NCBI GenBank assembly: GCA_050695155.1
Contig: JBOGTO010000422.1
Coordinates: 1 to 8,670, forward strand
Direction: 5' to 3'
Source: CF-113 sp050695155
Lineage (GTDB): Bacteria > Chloroflexota > Ktedonobacteria > Ktedonobacterales > Ktedonobacteraceae
Length of the DNA: 8,670 nt
Made by a program: the position numbers and the translations under genes. How positions within the stretch are numbered: the first letter of the stretch is position 1; each line of letters starts with the position of its first letter. The notes beneath the pieces were generated by a model. It was not told the DNA's origin, did not search any database, and saw only the letters and a list, made by a program, of their open reading frames with translations. Of this stretch, positions 1-6,003 are shown one piece after another.

Positions 1-2
1 TT

Positions 3-28
3 GTAGAGGCGACCCTTGCGGTCGCCTT
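3..28 (+). repeat. GTAG-led palindromic repeat unit (REP-like)
   Basis: GTAG at 3-6 is followed directly by an 8-bp perfect inverted repeat: AGGCGACC (7-14), loop CTTGC (15-19), GGTCGCCT (20-27). The layout (GTAG foot, GC-rich arm, CTTGY loop, matching arm) is the same as in the units at 4391-4423 and 4493-4520. It lies in non-coding DNA beyond the 3' end of uvrA. The family assignment as REP-like is inference from this shared architecture. Confidence 0.6.
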
Positions 29-62
29 CTCTCTTTCCTCAACTTTTTAATCACCCTGATAC

Positions 63-98
63 ATGAGGATGACCGCCTTGCAAGGCGGTCATCCTCAT
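63..98. repeat. Perfect 36-bp palindrome 3' of uvrA
   Basis: Each half is 18 nt; the left half starts ATGAGGATGACCGCC and the centre is CTTGCAAG. No mismatch is present. It lies 22 nt past the uvrA stop codon and would form a very stable RNA hairpin at the end of the uvrA transcript, so it may help to terminate transcription or protect the 3' end. No run of U follows the stem in the uvrA direction, so it is not a canonical intrinsic terminator. It lacks the GTAG foot of the neighbouring repeat. Confidence 0.7.
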
Positions 99-120
99 TA
101 TCGACGCGCTTCGCTTATCT

Positions 121-3100
121 TCACCCCATTGTGATTTCGTCTGAATGGCGGGCGCTTGCCAGTGCTGCATCTTCAAGGTACATGCGTTTTAGGAACCAGC
201 CGGTGAAAGATTGTTCGTTCTCGGCTACATCTTCGGGGGTGCCTGTTGCGATGACGTAGCCGCCGGCATCGCCGCCTTCGGGTCCCAGGTCGATCAGCCA
301 GTCGGCGCTTTTGATGACTTCCAGGTTATGTTCGATCACGACGATCGAATTGCCCGCGTCTACCAGTCGCTGTAGCACCTCTAGTAGACGATCTACGTCC
401 GCGAAGTGCAGACCGGTGGTTGGCTCGTCCAGGATATACATGGTGCGTCCGGTAGCTCGTTTTGACAGTTCGGTTGCCAGCTTGACGCGCTGCGCTTCGC
501 CGCCCGACAGGGTCGTGGCCGGTTGACCCAGGCGCATGTAGCCCAGACCTACATCGTTGAGGGTCTTCATCTTGTTGTAGATGGAAGGGACATTGGCAAA
601 GAATTCTGTAGCCTCTTCCACCGTCATATCCAGCACATCGGAAATGCTCTTGCCCTTGTAATGGATCTCCAATGCCTCGCGGTTGTAACGTTTGCCCTTA
701 CAGACCTCGCATGGTACATACACATCGGGCAGGAAGTTCATTTCGATCTTGACGATGCCCTCGCCCTTACACGCTTCGCAGCGTCCACCTTTGACGTTGA
801 ATGAGAAACGGCCCGGCTGGTAGCCGCGAATACGCGACTCTGGCACCTGCGCGAAGAGATCGCGGATGCCCGTGAAAGCCGTCGTATAGGTGGCGGGATT
901 GGAGCGCGGCGTGCGCCCGATAGGCGATTGGTCGATGTCGATGACCTTATCCAGGTGTTCTATGCCCTCAATCGTATCGTGCGCCCCCGGCTTAGCGTGC
1001 GCGCGGTAGACGACATGCGCCAGTTTGCGATAGAGAATGTCCGTAATAAGCGTACTCTTGCCAGAACCAGAAACGCCTGTCACAACTACAAACTTGCCCA
1101 GCGGAACCTCCACATCAATGTTTTTCAGGTTATTCTCGCGCGCCCCCTTAATCAGCAGAGATTTCCCGCTGCCCGCGCGCCGCTTGTCTGGCAGCGCGAT
1201 AAACTTGCGCCGCGAGAGGTATTCGCCTGTAATAGATTCGGGGCTGGCGATGATGTCCTTGTAAGTGCCTTCGCCGACCACTTTGCCGCCATGTTCGCCC
1301 GCGCCGGGGCCAATGTCGATGATGTAATCAGCGGCGCGCATGGTGTCTTCATCATGCTCGACCACCAGCAGCGTATTGCCCAGGTCGCGCAGGCGCACCA
1401 ATGTTTTGATGAGTCGCGCATTGTCGCGCTGGTGCAATCCGATACTTGGCTCGTCCAGAATGTACAGGACGCCCATCAGGCCGGAGCCGATCTGGGTTGC
1501 CAGGCGGATGCGCTGCGCTTCGCCGCCCGAAAGACTCATGGCTGCTCTATCCAGCGTCAGGTAATCAAGTCCCACGTCTACCAGAAATTGCAGGCGCGCC
1601 CGTATCTCTTTCAGTACCTGTCGCGCAATCAGCCGCTCGCGTGCGGTCAGGGTCACATCAACCATCGGGCCGTGTGGGTCAATCGGCTTCAGTGGGTCTC
1701 CAGGTAACGAAACTACGGCCTCGGTACCATTTTTCTTCTTCTTGCTGTTGCCATTGTTAATAATCACGCGCGCGGCAGCGCCGGGGGCAGACGATGCAAC
1801 TTCCTGGCCCTCCAACTCTTGAAAGAAACGCTGCGCGTTGACAATCGAGAGGCGCGAAACCTGTACGATGTTATGGCCGCCTACAGTTACCGCCAGCGCT
1901 TCTGGCTTCAAGCGCGCGCCGTGACAATCGGGGCAGATACGCGCCGACATATATTGCTCGATGTCTTCATGCACCCATTCGCTATCTGTCTGCTTATAAC
2001 GGCGATCCAGGTTGGGGATGACGCCCTCGAAGGTGATAGTATAGGTGCGTGTTCCGCCGTGCTGCGGCTTGTAGCGTATCGACAACGGTTCGTCTGTGCC
2101 ATACAGCACTATTTTCTTTTGATCTGCGCTTAGATCGCGCCAGGGCGTTTCCAGGCTAAAGTTAAACTTCTTCGCCAGCGCTTCCAGAATGGAGGCGTGC
2201 CACTGGCTGCCGTTGACCACCTTGCTCCAGGGCGCAATCGCCCCTTCGAGCAGGCTCAGTTCGGGATGAGTGACGATCAGTTCCGCGTCGATCTCCTGCT
2301 GCGTTCCCAGTCCAGTGCAGGTGGGACACGCGCCATGCGGGCTGTTAAAGCTGAAAGTGCGCGGCGCGATCTCAGGCAGGCTAAAGCCATCGTAGACGCA
2401 GGAGAGCTTTTCGGAGAAGAGAATTTCTTCGCCACCGATAATGGAAACCAGCACGACACCGTTGCCCAGCTTCAACGTCGTCTCTAACGAATCCGTCACG
2501 CGCTGCCGGAACGATGTATCAGGTTCCTGTGTTTGCTCTGTATTTTCGGATGCATCGGAAAGGGGATGAGCGCCATCTGAGGTGGCATTTACGTCATAGA
2601 GCGCGGGACGCTCGGCCACTTTCCCAGGTTGGCGGACAGCATCGGGCGCGGCGGTCTTGCGCTCTCCGCGAATGACCAGGCGGTCAACGACCACTTCGAT
2701 AGTGTGCTTTTTCTGTTTATCCAGTTCGATCTCATCACTCAGGTCGTAAATGGTGCCATCGACACGCACACGCACATAACCCGCGCGCCGCATCTCCTCG
2801 AAGATTTGCTTGTATTCGCCCTTGCGTCCCTGTACGAGAGGAGCGAGCAGCATAATGCGCGACCCCTCTGGCAAATCGAGCACCGAATCGACGATCTGCT
2901 GCACTGTTTGCAGGCTCAATTCGCGCCCGCAAATGGGGCAGTGCGGATGACCAACACGCGCGTACATCAGGCGCATGTAGTCGTAAATCTCGGTCACGGT
3001 GCCGACTGTCGAGCGGGGGTTATGGGTTGCGCCCTTCTGGTCGATAGAGATAGCAGGAGAGAGTCCGTCGATATGATCGACATCGGGCTTCTCCATCTTA

Positions 3101-3303
3101 TCTAAGAACTGGCGAGCATAGGCTGACAACGACTCTACATAGCGACGTTGCCCCTCGGCAAAGATAGTATCAAATGCCAGGCTGCTCTTGCCCGACCCGG
3201 AAAGGCCCGTAATCACTACCAGCTTATCGCGCGGAATAGTGACATCAATATTTTTGAGGTTATGTTCGCGGGCGCCGCGTATTACAATCTTATCCTGGGG
3301 CAT
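121..3303 (-). CDS. uvrA: UvrABC system protein A (excinuclease ABC subunit UvrA)
   Basis: DNA-damage recognition ATPase of nucleotide excision repair; as a dimer it loads UvrB on damaged DNA in the cytoplasm. Two ABC ATPase halves are visible: Walker A GLSGSGKS (33-40) and GVSGSGKS (743-750), signatures LSGGE (591-595 and 932-936), Walker B ILDEP (615-619 and 957-961). The C-terminal zinc module is intact (C842, C845, C865, C868). In the module at 302-329 the first pair reads C302-V-Y-D305, while C326/C329 are kept. At 1060 aa it is about 100 longer than typical UvrA (about 940-960); the excess sits in two low-complexity insertions, roughly 214-262 and 498-548, the latter with four lysines in a row. 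The ATG start gives the expected MPQDKIVIRGAREHNLKNI beginning; a weak GGATGG (3313-3318) is the only candidate ribosome binding site. Identification is secure. Confidence 0.98.
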   Translation of the reverse strand: MPQDKIVIRGAREHNLKNIDVTIPRDKLVVITGLSGSGKSSLAFDTIFAEGQRRYVESLSAYARQFLDKMEKPDVDHIDGLSPAISIDQKGATHNPRSTVGTVTEIYDYMRLMYARVGHPHCPICGRELSLQTVQQIVDSVLDLPEGSRIMLLAPLVQGRKGEYKQIFEEMRRAGYVRVRVDGTIYDLSDEIELDKQKKHTIEVVVDRLVIRGERKTAAPDAVRQPGKVAERPALYDVNATSDGAHPLSDASENTEQTQEPDTSFRQRVTDSLETTLKLGNGVVLVSIIGGEEILFSEKLSCVYDGFSLPEIAPRTFSFNSPHGACPTCTGLGTQQEIDAELIVTHPELSLLEGAIAPWSKVVNGSQWHASILEALAKKFNFSLETPWRDLSADQKKIVLYGTDEPLSIRYKPQHGGTRTYTITFEGVIPNLDRRYKQTDSEWVHEDIEQYMSARICPDCHGARLKPEALAVTVGGHNIVQVSRLSIVNAQRFFQELEGQEVASSAPGAAARVIINNGNSKKKKNGTEAVVSLPGDPLKPIDPHGPMVDVTLTARERLIARQVLKEIRARLQFLVDVGLDYLTLDRAAMSLSGGEAQRIRLATQIGSGLMGVLYILDEPSIGLHQRDNARLIKTLVRLRDLGNTLLVVEHDEDTMRAADYIIDIGPGAGEHGGKVVGEGTYKDIIASPESITGEYLSRRKFIALPDKRRAGSGKSLLIKGARENNLKNIDVEVPLGKFVVVTGVSGSGKSTLITDILYRKLAHVVYRAHAKPGAHDTIEGIEHLDKVIDIDQSPIGRTPRSNPATYTTAFTGIRDLFAQVPESRIRGYQPGRFSFNVKGGRCEACKGEGIVKIEMNFLPDVYVPCEVCKGKRYNREALEIHYKGKSISDVLDMTVEEATEFFANVPSIYNKMKTLNDVGLGYMRLGQPATTLSGGEAQRVKLATELSKRATGRTMYILDEPTTGLHFADVDRLLEVLQRLVDAGNSIVVIEHNLEVIKSADWLIDLGPEGGDAGGYVIATGTPEDVAENEQSFTGWFLKRMYLEDAALASARHSDEITMG

Positions 3304-3329
3304 ACAACTAGACCATCCATCATAAAAAC

Positions 3330-3360
3330 GGTAGCAGACACGAAAAATCGCGTCCCTACC
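3330..3360 (-). repeat. GTAG-led hairpin in the uvrA leader
   Basis: Read on the minus strand this is GGTAG, G, GACGCGA, loop TTTT, TCGTGTC, TG, CTACC. The inner 7-bp stem has one G-U pair and the outer 5-bp stem closes it with a small internal loop. It begins GTAGGGACGCG, nearly the same as the unit at 4493-4520 (GTAGGGACGCC), so it looks like a diverged member of the same family. It lies between the predicted uvrA promoter and the start codon, ending 26 nt before the ATG, and would be part of the mRNA leader. Confidence 0.5.
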
Positions 3361-3389
3361 AGATTTGATACAAACGTTCGATATTGAAG

Positions 3390-3398
3390 ATTATATCA
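3390..3398 (-). promoter_or_regulatory. uvrA promoter, extended -10
   Basis: The minus strand reads TGATATAAT, a perfect TGnTATAAT extended -10 element. TTGACT at 3408-3413 is only 12 nt upstream, too close for a normal -35, so the extended element is probably what matters. Transcription would start near 3383, giving a leader of about 80 nt containing the 3330-3360 hairpin. I saw no LexA box of the GAAC-N4-GTTC type. Confidence 0.5.
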
Positions 3399-3542
3399 CA
3401 CATTACAAGTCAAGACGTTGAAATTCAGCACATGAATTATGGCTGGCATATAAATAAGACGCGCTGATACATTATTACATATTACAACACACAAATACAT
3501 AGCCTTTATTTCCTAACGCGGTCATATGGCAGTGCAACCTTT

Positions 3543-3563
3543 ACTCATGAGTTAGCGTATAAT
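3543..3563 (+). promoter_or_regulatory. lepB promoter -10 with adjoining palindrome
   Basis: TATAAT at 3558-3563 is a perfect -10 hexamer placed so that transcription would start near 3570, about 27 nt before the lepB ATG. No good -35 is seen 16-18 nt upstream. The perfect 10-bp palindrome ACTCATGAGT (3543-3552) fills the place just upstream of the -10, where a bound regulator could act; that role is inference. Confidence 0.45.
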
Positions 3564-3585
3564 GATATTGTTTGAATTAATTTGT

Positions 3586-3591
3586 GGGGGA
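3586..3591 (+). promoter_or_regulatory. Ribosome binding site of lepB (decides the start)
   Basis: GGGGGA lies 5 nt before the ATG at 3597. It falls inside the reading frame that would open from the TTG at 3582, so that longer start would place its own codons over this site and has no comparable G-rich motif before it. The ATG at 3597 is therefore preferred. Confidence 0.6.
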
Positions 3592-3596
3592 TTTGC

Positions 3597-4331
3597 ATGA
3601 ATCCAGAGTTAGATTTTGAGAAGCGTTTTCGCCTGGTGCGTGAAGTTATAGAAACGATTGTCCTTACCGTACTCATGTTTCTGGTGATCCGCTTTGCCGT
3701 ACAAAACTTCAATGTCGATGGCACGAGCATGGAACCGAGCCTGCATAATGGCGAACTCATTCTGGTGGATAAATGGACCTATTTATTTCACCCCCCGCAG
3801 CGCGGCGACGTGATCGTCTTTATCGCCCCGCCCCAACCTACCCTGGATTATGTGAAACGCATCATCGGTGTGCCTGGTGACAGGATCACTGTTGATGGCA
3901 TCAATGTTTATGTCGATGGTGTTAAGTTGAATGAAACCTATGTGGCTGCAATCAACCAGGGTAATAACTCCGGCTCAATTATTCAGAACAAGGTTGTCCC
4001 TCCCAATATGTATTTTGTGCTGGGCGATGACCGCATTCGTAGTTCCGACTCACGATACTGGGGCTTCGTGCCACGCCAGAATATCATAGGACGCGCCGCT
4101 ATCGTTTACTGGCCGCTCAAGCAGGATAATAATGGTTTTCTCCCTAACGTTGCATCCGTCTTCACTAATGTTCATCAGCCCGGCGCTGCTGCCAACGCTC
4201 CAGGTAATGACAATCTCAACGTCAGCGCCGATGCGATTTTGATATTGCTCGCGCCGCTCACGCTATCCCTGTTCATGAGGCAAAAGAGCAAACGCCGCCG
4301 GTCTGTAGATAGTCTTGAACTCCATCCGTAG
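3597..4331 (+). CDS. lepB: Type I signal peptidase
   Basis: Membrane serine protease (Ser/Lys dyad, family S26) that removes signal peptides from exported proteins on the outer face of the membrane. An N-terminal membrane segment spans about 19-36, followed by the catalytic motif GTSMEPS with nucleophile S44, then YVKRIIGVPGD with general base K87, and GDDRIRSSDSR (143-153), a form of the usual GDNRxxSxDSR box. At 244 aa it is in the usual range. An unusual second hydrophobic stretch (about 211-227) is followed by a basic tail (RQKSKRRR), suggesting a second membrane span with the C-terminus in the cytoplasm. It is transcribed alone, divergent from uvrA and convergent with the oxygenase gene. 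The family assignment is secure; the topology is inferred. Confidence 0.95.
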   Translation: MNPELDFEKRFRLVREVIETIVLTVLMFLVIRFAVQNFNVDGTSMEPSLHNGELILVDKWTYLFHPPQRGDVIVFIAPPQPTLDYVKRIIGVPGDRITVDGINVYVDGVKLNETYVAAINQGNNSGSIIQNKVVPPNMYFVLGDDRIRSSDSRYWGFVPRQNIIGRAAIVYWPLKQDNNGFLPNVASVFTNVHQPGAAANAPGNDNLNVSADAILILLAPLTLSLFMRQKSKRRRSVDSLELHP

Positions 4332-4356
4332 GCATCTTCGACATGGTTTCGAGGCG

Positions 4357-4423
4357 AAGGCCGGATGCCCACAATGGGCATCCCTACATAAAGGCCGGAT
4401 GCCCACAAGGGGCATCCCTACAT
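4357..4423 (-). repeat. Two tandem GTAG-led hairpin units
   Basis: Two 33-bp copies (4357-4389 and 4391-4423) are separated by one base and differ at one position (4375 T, 4409 G), which is in the loop. Each has arms GGATGCCC and GGGCATCC around a 5-nt loop. Read on the minus strand each starts ATGTAGGGATGCCC and ends GGCCTT. They lie just past the lepB stop codon and may end or protect the converging lepB and oxygenase transcripts, although no U-run is present. Confidence 0.85.
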
Positions 4424-4443
4424 CTGGGAATACCACCCTTCCT

Positions 4444-4482
4444 CCCCTCTGCCGCGTCTCTGGCAAAGCCGGGGGCGAGGGG
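4444..4482. repeat. GC-rich imperfect hairpin between the REP-like units
   Basis: CCCCTC (4444-4449) can pair with GAGGGG (4477-4482). Inside, CTCTGGC, loop AAA, GCCGGGG can form a second stem with two G-U type pairs. It sits in the centre of the repeat cluster, between the tandem pair and the inverted unit. Its sequence differs from the GTAG units and it may be a separate repeat type or the core of a composite element. Confidence 0.35.
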
Positions 4483-4492
4483 TATCGTGGCA

Positions 4493-4520
4493 TGTAGGGA
4501 CGCCCCTTGTGGGCGTCCGG
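4493..4520 (+). repeat. Inverted GTAG-led hairpin unit
   Basis: TGTAG at 4493-4497 leads into GGACGCCC (4498-4505), loop CTTGT, GGGCGTCC (4511-4518), then GG. It is the same element as the tandem pair at 4357-4423 but in the opposite orientation, with the GTAG ends facing each other. It differs from the second tandem copy by a paired change in the stem (T-A there, C-G here), so the base pair is kept. Confidence 0.8.
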
Positions 4521-4540
4521 GTGGGGACTCAACCATTCAA

Positions 4541-5662
4541 TTATGCATCAAGCCTGTTCAGCACAAAATCGGCGAAGGCGCGGATGTGGCGTTCGTTGGG
4601 GACGTAGACGCCGCCGTTTTTGAAAGCGCGCGAGGCCATGCTTTTTTGCGTCATCTCACACACTTCCCAATCCTGTTTGTTCACGATGTCGAACAGCTCT
4701 ACCGCGTCTTGTGGATCAAAATCTGATTGTGCTATTACGTCGGCATCAAAGAGCCAGTCGCAGACTACTAGCGAGCGGTCGGGCGCGAGGGGCCAGACGG
4801 TGTGCGTGACGACATGATCGCCCAGCAGGTTAATCAAGACGTTGGGCAGCAGCACTTCGCCATAATAGTTGCGTGTATCTTCGGGGAGCAGCCCTTTGAG
4901 AGGCGGGCGGCTGGCCTTGCCTGTTATGTTGAACGCCTCGATGCCATCGGCCAGGGACGCGGCATCTCCGCCTATGTAAGCTTTGCCTGTGCGGAAGCCG
5001 GGGAGCATATCGCATAATTCGGGATGCATGGGACCGCAATGGTAGCATTCCATGAAGTTTTCCAGGATGAGTTTCCAATTGGCCTGTAAATCGTAGGTGA
5101 TGCTTGCTCCCACCTTCAATGTTCCCACGCCGTAGCGGGCAAACGGCTCATAGGTGCCAAAGCGTTCCAGGATTACTGGCATCAACTGGTCGGCCACCGG
5201 CGGCGGATTATCCGCGAGGTTGAGGTAGATAAAGCCTTCCCATACCTCCAGAGCTACCGGCAACAGGCCGAAAGCGGCGCGGTCAAACTGCTCATGGCTC
5301 ATGACGTTGGGCGCGCCGAGCAAGCGGCCATCGAGTCCATATGTCCAGGCGTGATAACGGCACTGGATCGAGCCTTTTAGTTGTCCCGACAGTTCAGAGC
5401 ATAAACGCGCCCCGCGATGGCGGCAGACGTTGAGGAAGGCGTTCAGCGCCCCTGCGCGATTGCGCACGACGATGACGCTCTCGTTCCCAACCGTCACGAC
5501 TCGATATGTCCCGGCTCTGGAAATGGCGTCGGCGCGTCCAACGCATACCCACATACTGGAGAAGATCTTCTCCATTTCCAATGCGTAAATAGCGGGATCA
5601 TAGTAGTAGCGACCAGACAGCGTAGAGAGGAAAAGGGGTTCGGAACGTACCGCCGTTGTCAT
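4541..5662 (-). CDS. Rieske non-haem iron oxygenase, alpha subunit
   Basis: Terminal oxygenase component (373 aa) that uses a Rieske [2Fe-2S] cluster and a mononuclear iron to oxygenate an organic substrate; electrons come from a separate reductase not in this window. Rieske ligands are visible as C80-x-H82 and C101-x2-H104. The mononuclear iron site is ENFMECYHCGPMHPEL with H208 and H213, plus D331 in QDWEVCEMTQ. The bridging acid before the first histidine is E205 instead of the Asp usual in aromatic-ring dioxygenases; together with the ECYHC context this suggests the carnitine/glycine-betaine demethylating branch. The substrate is inferred and uncertain, and automated annotation would probably call it an aromatic ring-hydroxylating dioxygenase. 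The ATG has a good ribosome binding site. It has its own promoter downstream of the DUF2249 gene and converges on lepB. Confidence 0.93.
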   Translation of the reverse strand: MTTAVRSEPLFLSTLSGRYYYDPAIYALEMEKIFSSMWVCVGRADAISRAGTYRVVTVGNESVIVVRNRAGALNAFLNVCRHRGARLCSELSGQLKGSIQCRYHAWTYGLDGRLLGAPNVMSHEQFDRAAFGLLPVALEVWEGFIYLNLADNPPPVADQLMPVILERFGTYEPFARYGVGTLKVGASITYDLQANWKLILENFMECYHCGPMHPELCDMLPGFRTGKAYIGGDAASLADGIEAFNITGKASRPPLKGLLPEDTRNYYGEVLLPNVLINLLGDHVVTHTVWPLAPDRSLVVCDWLFDADVIAQSDFDPQDAVELFDIVNKQDWEVCEMTQKSMASRAFKNGGVYVPNERHIRAFADFVLNRLDA

Positions 5663-5669
5663 GTGTTGT

Positions 5670-5675
5670 CACCTC
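5670..5675 (-). promoter_or_regulatory. Ribosome binding site of the oxygenase gene
   Basis: The minus strand reads GAGGTG seven nt before the ATG at 5662, supporting this start. Confidence 0.65.
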
Positions 5676-5686
5676 GGAAGAGCAAA

Positions 5687-5704
5687 TAGACAATGTTATG
5701 TCTA
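5687..5704. promoter_or_regulatory. Candidate operator over the oxygenase transcription start
   Basis: TAGACA (5687-5692), six bases, TGTCTA (5699-5704) form a perfect 6-bp inverted repeat. It covers the predicted start point (about 5699), from about -5 to +13, the classic place for a repressor. The half-site TGTCTA occurs again at 5735-5740. The binding protein is unknown. Confidence 0.45.
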
Positions 5705-5705
5705 C

Positions 5706-5733
5706 AGTATACCATGTGTAACACAGGAGTGAA
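5706..5733 (-). promoter_or_regulatory. Oxygenase promoter (-35, extended -10)
   Basis: The minus strand reads TTCACT (5728-5733), 16-bp spacer, TATACT (5706-5711), with TGG before the -10 giving an extended form. The -35 matches the TTGACA consensus at 4 of 6 positions. The spacer contains the palindrome TGTGT-A-ACACA (5715-5725). Predicted start near 5699 gives a leader of about 36 nt. Confidence 0.5.
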
Positions 5734-5734
5734 G

Positions 5735-5748
5735 TGTCTATTATGTCT
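5735..5748. promoter_or_regulatory. Upstream repeat of the operator half-site
   Basis: TGTCTATTATGTCT holds TGTCTA and a second TGTCT, and shares TTATGTCT with 5696-5703. It lies immediately upstream of the -35 and overlaps the last codons of the DUF2249 gene. It could be a second binding site for the factor acting at 5687-5704; this is inference from sequence likeness. Confidence 0.3.
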
Positions 5749-5989
5749 CTGTGGCTGTTTTGCGGATACGAATTACCCAGATTTCCGGCCCCTGTTGTTC
5801 TGGCTCCCATTCAAACAGGCCGGGACGCTCGATGATAAATTGATATTGCAGCAGTCGGGGATGGTGGTTATTGATAAGGCGCAAGGTTTCGCCGGGATTA
5901 AGGGTATCAAAACGCGCAAAAATGGTTATATGATGCTCATGAGAGCTTAATTCGCGTATATCGAGATCAATAATGGGAGCTTCTGCCAT
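5741..5989 (-). CDS. DUF2249 domain-containing protein
   Basis: Small soluble protein of 82 aa made of a single DUF2249 domain, a family without an established biochemical function. Recognisable features are the opening IIDLDIRELSSHEHH, the ARFDTLNPGETLRLINNHHPRLL segment in two parts (ARFDTLNPGE and LINNHHPR), YQFIIERPG, and the closing QGPEIWVIRI. It has several histidines but no cysteine, signal peptide or membrane segment. It starts 12 nt after the stop of the PTS gene, and its AGGAG ribosome binding site overlaps that stop, so it is probably made together with the PTS protein. The family call is from motif memory; no link of this family to PTS proteins is known to me, and any role in the pathway is open. 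Confidence 0.85.
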   Translation of the reverse strand: MAEAPIIDLDIRELSSHEHHITIFARFDTLNPGETLRLINNHHPRLLQYQFIIERPGLFEWEPEQQGPEIWVIRIRKTATET

Positions 5990-5998
5990 TTTTTCAGA

Positions 5999-6003
5999 CT
6001 CCT
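5999..6003 (-). promoter_or_regulatory. Ribosome binding site of the DUF2249 gene, overlapping a stop codon
   Basis: The minus strand reads TTAGGAG: the TAG stop of the upstream PTS gene (6002-6004) shares bases with the AGGAG motif, nine nt before the DUF2249 ATG. Ribosomes ending on the first gene would sit on the start signal of the second. Confidence 0.7.

Noticed and set aside
928..1707. Long plus-strand open frame (259 codons) inside uvrA
   Set aside because: It is antisense to conserved UvrA sequence, matches no family I know, and is explained by the codon bias of uvrA.
3371..3380. Possible LexA box near the uvrA promoter (CGAACGTTTG on the minus strand)
   Set aside because: It is an imperfect 10-bp palindrome and lacks the four-base spacing of the GAAC-N4-GTTC SOS box.
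3408..3413. TTGACT as -35 of uvrA
   Set aside because: It is only 12 nt from the -10, too close for a sigma-70 promoter; the extended -10 is a better explanation.
3582..3596. Longer lepB start at TTG 3582
   Set aside because: The G-rich ribosome binding site for the ATG at 3597 lies inside this extension, and the five added residues are not typical of the family.
4357..4423. CRISPR-like repeat
   Set aside because: Only two copies, separated by a single base with no spacers, and each copy is a full hairpin with a GTAG foot.
4263..4532. Minus-strand open frame of 89 codons across the repeat cluster
   Set aside because: Its sequence is a translation of the GTAG hairpins and the lepB 3' end; repeat-derived frames of this kind are spurious.
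4343..4726. Plus-strand open frame of 127 codons
   Set aside because: It runs through the repeats and then antisense to the conserved C-terminal part of the oxygenase gene.
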